Made by a program: the position numbers and the translations under genes
Assembly: GCA_003491845.1 (NCBI GenBank)
Contig: DNBN01000033.1
Coordinates: 1 to 11,382 of the forward strand
Source of the DNA: Porticoccaceae bacterium
GTDB lineage: Bacteria; Pseudomonadota; Gammaproteobacteria; Pseudomonadales; Porticoccaceae
Direction: 5' to 3'
Length of the DNA: 11,382 nt
Shown: in pieces, positions 7,272-11,382 of the stretch
Layout: each line of letters opens with the position of its first letter
Position numbering within the stretch: the stretch's first letter is position 1
Notes under the pieces: model-generated
Database searches by the model: none
Seen by the model: the letters and a program-made list of their open reading frames with translations, nothing else
What the model was told of the DNA's origin: nothing

Positions 7272-9047
7272 CTAATGGTGATTGGCAACAGCAGCACCGC
7301 TAGGAATTCGGATGTTATCAACTAATTTTTGAACCGATTTTGGAGGTTTTGCGGTAAGGCTACTGACAATAATAACGACGCCAAAATTTAATAGCATTCC
7401 CAATGTGCCAATGCCTTCAGGTGATATACCCCAAAGCCAATAGTCGGGTGTATTTAGTGCTGGTGCTAGAAACTTAAAATAAGCGATATAGCTAAATGTA
7501 AAGAATAGCCCGACAAGCATACCGCTAATAGCTCCCTGTTTATTTGCCCGTTTAGAGAAAATCCCCAATAGAAGTGCAGGGAACAGCGATGCTGCTGCAA
7601 GGCCGAATGCAAATGCCACTACTTGGGCAACAAATGCGGGCGGGTATATGCCAAACAGGCCGGCAATACAGACTGCAACAGCGGCGGCGATGCGTGCATA
7701 AAGTAGTTCTTGTTTTTCAGTTATCTTGGGCAATAGTGTTTGTTTGAGCAAGTCATGGGAAATAGCACTTGAAATTACCAGTAGTAATCCGGCCGCCGTA
7801 GACAGAGCAGCAGCCACACCGCCCGCTGCGACCAATGCGATAACCCAGCCGGGTAAATTGGCAATTTCAGGATTAGCTAACACCATAATGTCACGGTCAA
7901 TATAAACTTCATTATCTGACTCTGTAGGGGAGTTGTTGAGTAAACGCTGACCATGAGGTCCAGTATTGCTGTCAAACGATGGTTTGGCCGGGGACATAGC
8001 TGGCCCAGCACCGTACTGCATGATGCCGTCATTGTTTTTATCTTGCCAAGCAATTAAGCCGGTATTTTCCCAATTGGCAAACCATTCTGGAGCATCTGCA
8101 TAGGGGGTGTTGTGCACCGTATCGACAAGGTTAAGTCTAGCAAAGGAGGCAACTGCTGGTGCTGTGGTATATAAAATAGCAATAAATACCAAAGCATAAC
8201 CAGCTGAAAGACGAGCATCTGACACCTTAGGAACTGTAAAAAAACGGACTAACACATGGGGTAGTCCGGCAGTGCCGAACATTAACGCAGCGGTAATCGC
8301 AAACACATCGATAGTCGACTTTGTGCCGGCGGTATACGCACTAAACCCCAATTCTAACAAAACTCCATCAAGTTTTTGTAGCACAGAAAGCCCTGATCCA
8401 TCGTTTACTTCAGAGCCAAATCCAAACTGCGGTATAGGGTTGCCGGTGATCATTAGTGAGATAAAAATAGCAGGTACCATATAAGCAAAAATAAGCACAC
8501 AATACTGCGCTACTTGGGTATATGTTATGCCTTTCATTCCTCCCAGGACGGCATACATAAATACTACAGCCATGCCTATGATGACCCCAGTGCTTACCTC
8601 AACCTCTAAAAAGCGTGAAAAAACAATGCCAACACCTCTCATCTGGCCCGCAACATAGGTGAAAGACACAAAAATCAAGCAGATTACCGCAACTATTCGA
8701 GCAGTATTTGAGTAGTAGCGCTCACCGATAAAATCGGGCACAGTGAAACGCCCAAACTTACGTAAATAGGGCGCCAACAACAGCGCTAAAAGTACATAAC
8801 CACCAGTCCAACCAAGGAGATAGACTGAGCCATCACGACCGATAAAGGAAATGATACCAGCCATAGAGATGAACGAAGCGGCACTCATCCAATCAGCGGC
8901 AGTTGCCATACCATTGACCACCGGGTGAACACCACCACCGGCGACATAGAAGTCTTTTGTTGAGCCTGCACGGGACCAAACCGCAATGCCGATATAAAGA
9001 GCGAAGGATCCTCCAACAAACAGGTACGTTAGCATCTGAGTACTCAA
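7272..9047 (-). CDS. Sodium:solute symporter, SSS family, VC_2705 subfamily (large subunit)
   Basis: A 591-residue inner-membrane transporter of the SSS family, related to the acetate permease ActP, with many hydrophobic helices along its length. Family signatures include FYVAGGGVHPVVNGMATAAD (33-52), YLLGWTGGYV (76-85), TVPDFIGERYY (102-112) and GTAGLPHVLVRFFTVP (258-273). A hydrophilic insert (about 305-395) between membrane segments carries an EF-hand-like loop DKNNDGIMQY (336-345). Start: TTG at 9047, chosen because AGGAG (9056-9060) sits eight bases before it, while the ATG at 9035 would be 20 bases away. The start overlaps the stop of the DUF4212 gene (TTGA), indicating translational coupling. 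The pair is a known two-component arrangement of this subfamily. Substrate is probably a small carboxylate such as acetate, or an amino-acid-derived one given the neighbours; the sequence does not decide. Confidence 0.93.
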   Translation of the reverse strand: MSTQMLTYLFVGGSFALYIGIAVWSRAGSTKDFYVAGGGVHPVVNGMATAADWMSAASFISMAGIISFIGRDGSVYLLGWTGGYVLLALLLAPYLRKFGRFTVPDFIGERYYSNTARIVAVICLIFVSFTYVAGQMRGVGIVFSRFLEVEVSTGVIIGMAVVFMYAVLGGMKGITYTQVAQYCVLIFAYMVPAIFISLMITGNPIPQFGFGSEVNDGSGLSVLQKLDGVLLELGFSAYTAGTKSTIDVFAITAALMFGTAGLPHVLVRFFTVPKVSDARLSAGYALVFIAILYTTAPAVASFARLNLVDTVHNTPYADAPEWFANWENTGLIAWQDKNNDGIMQYGAGPAMSPAKPSFDSNTGPHGQRLLNNSPTESDNEVYIDRDIMVLANPEIANLPGWVIALVAAGGVAAALSTAAGLLLVISSAISHDLLKQTLLPKITEKQELLYARIAAAVAVCIAGLFGIYPPAFVAQVVAFAFGLAAASLFPALLLGIFSKRANKQGAISGMLVGLFFTFSYIAYFKFLAPALNTPDYWLWGISPEGIGTLGMLLNFGVVIIVSSLTAKPPKSVQKLVDNIRIPSGAAVANHH

Positions 9048-9370
9048 TTTTCTGTCTCCTGTGAGTCTAGTTGCGGATCTTCATCGCTAACACCAAACTG
9101 TTTATCAAGAGATTTCATTTGTCGAGCGTAAACAAAAATCAAGATTACGAAGATATAAATGGCCCCTTGCTGGGCGAACCAAAAGCCGAGTTTAAACCCG
9201 GCGATAGAAAATTGGTCGAGCCAGTCAGCCAGGATAATACCAAAGCCAAATGACACGACAAACCAAATCACTAGAAGCTTTCCTAATAGTCTTAAATTTG
9301 CCTGCCAATAGCGCTCCTGTTTGTTTGAATCCCGAGTCTGATCAAACTGAGGATTATTATCACTATGCAT
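9044..9370 (-). CDS. DUF4212 small subunit of sodium:solute symporter
   Basis: A 108-residue membrane protein with two hydrophobic segments (about 28-50 and 62-83), matching the small subunit that accompanies VC_2705-type symporters (DUF4212). Signatures are YWQANLRLL (21-29) at the first membrane entry and GFWFAQQGAIYIFVILIFVY (62-81) covering the second, with hydrophilic tails at both ends. The ATG at 9370 has AGGGA eight bases upstream (9379-9383). Its stop overlaps the symporter's TTG start by four bases, so the two subunits are likely made in a coupled way. It lies 38 bases after batD. Its exact role in transport is not established; it probably assists assembly or activity of the large subunit. 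Confidence 0.93.
   Translation of the reverse strand: MHSDNNPQFDQTRDSNKQERYWQANLRLLGKLLVIWFVVSFGFGIILADWLDQFSIAGFKLGFWFAQQGAIYIFVILIFVYARQMKSLDKQFGVSDEDPQLDSQETEN
9056..9060 (-). promoter_or_regulatory. Ribosome binding site AGGAG deciding the symporter TTG start
   Basis: AGGAG on the minus strand lies inside the end of the DUF4212 gene, eight bases before the TTG at 9047. This is ideal spacing, whereas the first ATG (9035) is 20 bases away. It is the main argument for the non-ATG start of the symporter. Confidence 0.7.
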
Positions 9371-9408
9371 ATACTTATTCCCTACTCATCTTTTGGCCTA
9401 TGTTAGCC

Positions 9409-11142
9409 TTATTTGGGGTATAAATCTCGCAGTTCATGGCGTCTTTGATTAGGTGTCCGTTGTTCTTTGTCAAATGATGAGTATTTTTTGAGTCGATCGA
9501 ATAAAAGATTTACATCCAAATCGTGATTAGATGCTTCTCCAGTGCGGTAGAGGTGACGATCGAGTTGCTCAAATTGCAAAGCAATATCATTATCCTGTAA
9601 ACAGGATGCCAATGAGCGCAATGTGCTCGGATTTTGATCAGCAAACAAGGTTGCACCCCATATGATGATGGCCTCGCGCATAGCCACGAGATTGTCTTCT
9701 TTGGCGGTGACATGTATGTTCTTTAGCTGCTGTTTGAGCGTTAGCAATGCCGGCGTTTTATCTGTTGATAGATGTTGATGCCGCCGTGCCGAATAGTTTT
9801 TTCTGCGGTAAATAAAAACTAACACCAAGGCAATAATAAGAAATGCGTTGAGTGTAAGTGACAACGAGTTGACTAGCATCTGCTCTTGAATATTCTCTGC
9901 TTGCGGCAGAGCAGGTGTATTGCTGTTAGTCACATCCGGTGCTAACAGCTCATTGCTCGACAAATCAACCGTAACATTGCTGGGTTTTACCTCTAAGATC
10001 ACAGCCGCTAAGCGAGCAACTTCTTGACGCCCTGTATCCGTGTTCCACCACGGCAACTCTATGGCAGGTAATACTATTTTTCCAGGACTATTAGGCACTA
10101 TGGCCAAAGATTCTATACGAGTGGAAATTAAATCACTGTCAGTCATTTGTTGGTTAAGTTGTGGTTGATCTGGATAGCTGCGGTAATTGTCGCTTTGCAG
10201 GGTGTCTAACGGTGTTATTTGCGAGGCACTCAAACCTCTGGCAGTAATTGTCATGGTGCGAGTGATAGGTTCTCCGACGGTAATATTATTGAGGCTACCG
10301 CTCCAACGCTGTTCGAGTGAAACATTTTTACTCGGCATCCATCCGTTAGTTGAAGCACTTGAAGGCTGTGGCAAAACGGTGACAGATTTTGCTTGGGTGT
10401 CACGTATCACTTGGTTGCCGCGATTATTAAATACGCCAAATTGACTCTGGCTATTAACTTCGAAGGCGCCAAAGCGAAGCGCTGGAATTTTTAGTAGTCC
10501 AATAGATTCTGGGAAAATTGCGTATTTTACCTCTAGTACTAAGTATGTTCTGTTGTTGATAATCTTCTGATAAGTGGTATCGCCGAGACGGTGCAGTAGG
10601 GCATTGTCAATCTTAAGCTCAGACAGACTAAAGTCGCGTAAATTTATCGACGTGTAGAGTCTATGAGTCAAAATAAGCTGTTGGTTGACAAATATTGACT
10701 CAGAATCCACCAACGTTTCAGTATAGATTGGTTGACTTCCTGGATTAGCTGCTGTGGGATTTACCGGTGCTGCTCGGACACGCAATTCTATGGCATTACT
10801 GATATCGCCTTTAAAGTTAAACGAGGGTATCAGTAAAATACCAACACGTTTTGGCCTTAACTGTAATGTCCAGGCAGTGAACGACTGTGTTTTTCCATTG
10901 ACAGAACTATAGCTTTGCTGACGATTATTAGACAGCACTTCAAAATCTGATGACAATGCACTAACGTCTGGTTCACCTCTAAATACTTGTGAATCATAAC
11001 GAAGCTCAAGTCGAAGGGTTTCGTTGCTATCTAGTACCGAACGATCTACTTTAGCTACCAATTCAGCGCTGGCTGCGTAACTCAATAACAAAAGCGTCAG
11101 TAGAGTAGTTAGATTTTGTAGGTTTTTAAGCATTCTAGTCAT
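9409..11142 (-). CDS. batD: BatD-like protein (oxygen tolerance / Bat operon)
   Basis: A 577-residue protein with a Sec signal peptide (1-26, hydrophobic core then ASA|E), a large extracytoplasmic region made of beta-sandwich repeats (about 27-420), one membrane segment (about 427-445) followed by the stop-transfer sequence YRRKN, and a cytoplasmic tail of about 130 residues. This is the BatD architecture. Family features are ELVAKVDRSVLDSNETLRLEL at the mature N-terminus, LQLRPKRVGILLIPSF (93-108) and VLPAIELPWWNTDTG (357-371). Bat proteins work with VWA proteins (BatA/BatB) and a MoxR ATPase, and are linked to aerotolerance or envelope stress, though their molecular action is unsettled. The ATG at 11142 directly follows the upstream batB/C stop (TAAATG), with a second ATG at Met4 (11133) as an alternative; neither has a strong ribosome binding site, so coupling to the upstream gene is likely. 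Confidence 0.92.
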   Translation of the reverse strand: MTRMLKNLQNLTTLLTLLLLSYAASAELVAKVDRSVLDSNETLRLELRYDSQVFRGEPDVSALSSDFEVLSNNRQQSYSSVNGKTQSFTAWTLQLRPKRVGILLIPSFNFKGDISNAIELRVRAAPVNPTAANPGSQPIYTETLVDSESIFVNQQLILTHRLYTSINLRDFSLSELKIDNALLHRLGDTTYQKIINNRTYLVLEVKYAIFPESIGLLKIPALRFGAFEVNSQSQFGVFNNRGNQVIRDTQAKSVTVLPQPSSASTNGWMPSKNVSLEQRWSGSLNNITVGEPITRTMTITARGLSASQITPLDTLQSDNYRSYPDQPQLNQQMTDSDLISTRIESLAIVPNSPGKIVLPAIELPWWNTDTGRQEVARLAAVILEVKPSNVTVDLSSNELLAPDVTNSNTPALPQAENIQEQMLVNSLSLTLNAFLIIALVLVFIYRRKNYSARRHQHLSTDKTPALLTLKQQLKNIHVTAKEDNLVAMREAIIIWGATLFADQNPSTLRSLASCLQDNDIALQFEQLDRHLYRTGEASNHDLDVNLLFDRLKKYSSFDKEQRTPNQRRHELRDLYPK

Positions 11143-11382
11143 TTACCAGCGCTCTTGAGTTGGTGGTGGTCTATTGTTTTGTTGCAGCCTAGATTGGTAG
11201 CGAAATTTAGCTCGTAGAAGGCCGCCTGGGTCATCTGGCACTCGGCGCAACATTTTCTCAATAGCTTGCTGTTCTTGTTTTTCTTCTTCAGTCAGGGCGT
11301 TATTAGTTTCAGTTTGCATGGAATCTTGGGTGTCAGGTGACGGCTGATCCTGGCTTTGCTGATCCTGGCTTTGTTGATCCTG
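11143..11382 (-). CDS. C-terminal end of a BatB/BatC-like protein (VWA/TPR), 5' part outside window
   Basis: Only the last 79 residues are present. They show a Gln/Asp/Ser-rich low-complexity linker (first 25 or so residues, partly encoded by a 15-bp tandem repeat) and then a conserved tail with LRRVPDDPGGLLRAKFRYQ. That tail is typical of the end of BatB/BatC proteins, where a TPR region is fused or adjacent to a von Willebrand factor A domain. Immediate abutment with batD (stop TAA directly followed by ATG) supports the Bat operon assignment. The VWA domain, its metal site and membrane helices would lie outside the window, so whether this is a fused BatB-BatC or a separate BatC cannot be said. 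Confidence 0.85.
   Translation of the reverse strand, partial: QDQQSQDQQSQDQPSPDTQDSMQTETNNALTEEEKQEQQAIEKMLRRVPDDPGGLLRAKFRYQSRLQQNNRPPPTQERW
11344..11382. repeat. 15-bp tandem repeat within the Bat protein linker
   Basis: About 2.6 copies of CTGATCCTGGCTTTG on the plus strand: 11344-11358, 11359-11373, and a third with one change that starts at 11374 and runs into the window edge. Read on the minus strand each unit encodes a QSQDQ-type pentapeptide, so copy-number change would keep the frame. The array may continue beyond the window. Confidence 0.85.

Noticed and set aside
7232..7321. N-terminal extension of the asparaginase by 30 residues (start at 7321)
   Set aside because: It overlaps the 3' end of the symporter gene and would bury the signal peptide behind 30 residues. 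The ATG at 7231 gives a normal signal peptide.

Overview
This 11.4 kb window looks like chromosomal DNA from a heterotrophic gammaproteobacterium, probably marine. The clues are a moderate G+C content (judged by eye), a RecQ close to the Escherichia coli protein, a batB/C-batD pair, a DUF4212 plus VC_2705-type sodium symporter pair, and a PQQ alcohol dehydrogenase beside an acyl-CoA ligase. The species cannot be named from this sequence alone. I see no tRNA, rRNA, CRISPR array, insertion sequence or phage gene. The two window edges cut genes.

Left part (1-3217). A PQQ-dependent alcohol dehydrogenase with a lipoprotein signal runs leftward off the window edge. A 234-bp divergent region carrying two perfect dyads and a plausible promoter separates it from a rightward AMP-forming acyl-CoA ligase. 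A small Cupin_3-type protein follows in the same direction. A reasonable reading is alcohol to aldehyde to acid in the periplasm, then acid to acyl-CoA in the cytoplasm, but the aldehyde dehydrogenase step is not visible here.

Right part (3340-11382). Seven genes are all transcribed leftward with short gaps or overlaps. In transcription order they are: batB/C-like (C-terminal end only), batD, the DUF4212 small symporter subunit, a VC_2705-subfamily sodium:solute symporter, an exported isoaspartyl peptidase/L-asparaginase (Ntn-hydrolase), a cytoplasmic M14-family zinc hydrolase, and recQ. The two ends (Bat and RecQ) are housekeeping or stress functions. The four genes between them look like a small uptake-and-hydrolysis cassette: periplasmic cleavage of asparagine or beta-aspartyl peptides, sodium-driven import of a small carboxylate, and a cytoplasmic amidohydrolase or carboxypeptidase step. 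The substrate is inferred, not shown.

Nothing in the window is a clearly new system. The best candidates for follow-up are the symporter/asparaginase/M14 cassette and the double-dyad divergent control region. Several starts are not simple ATGs: the symporter uses TTG with a strong ribosome binding site, and recQ appears to use GTG with none visible.
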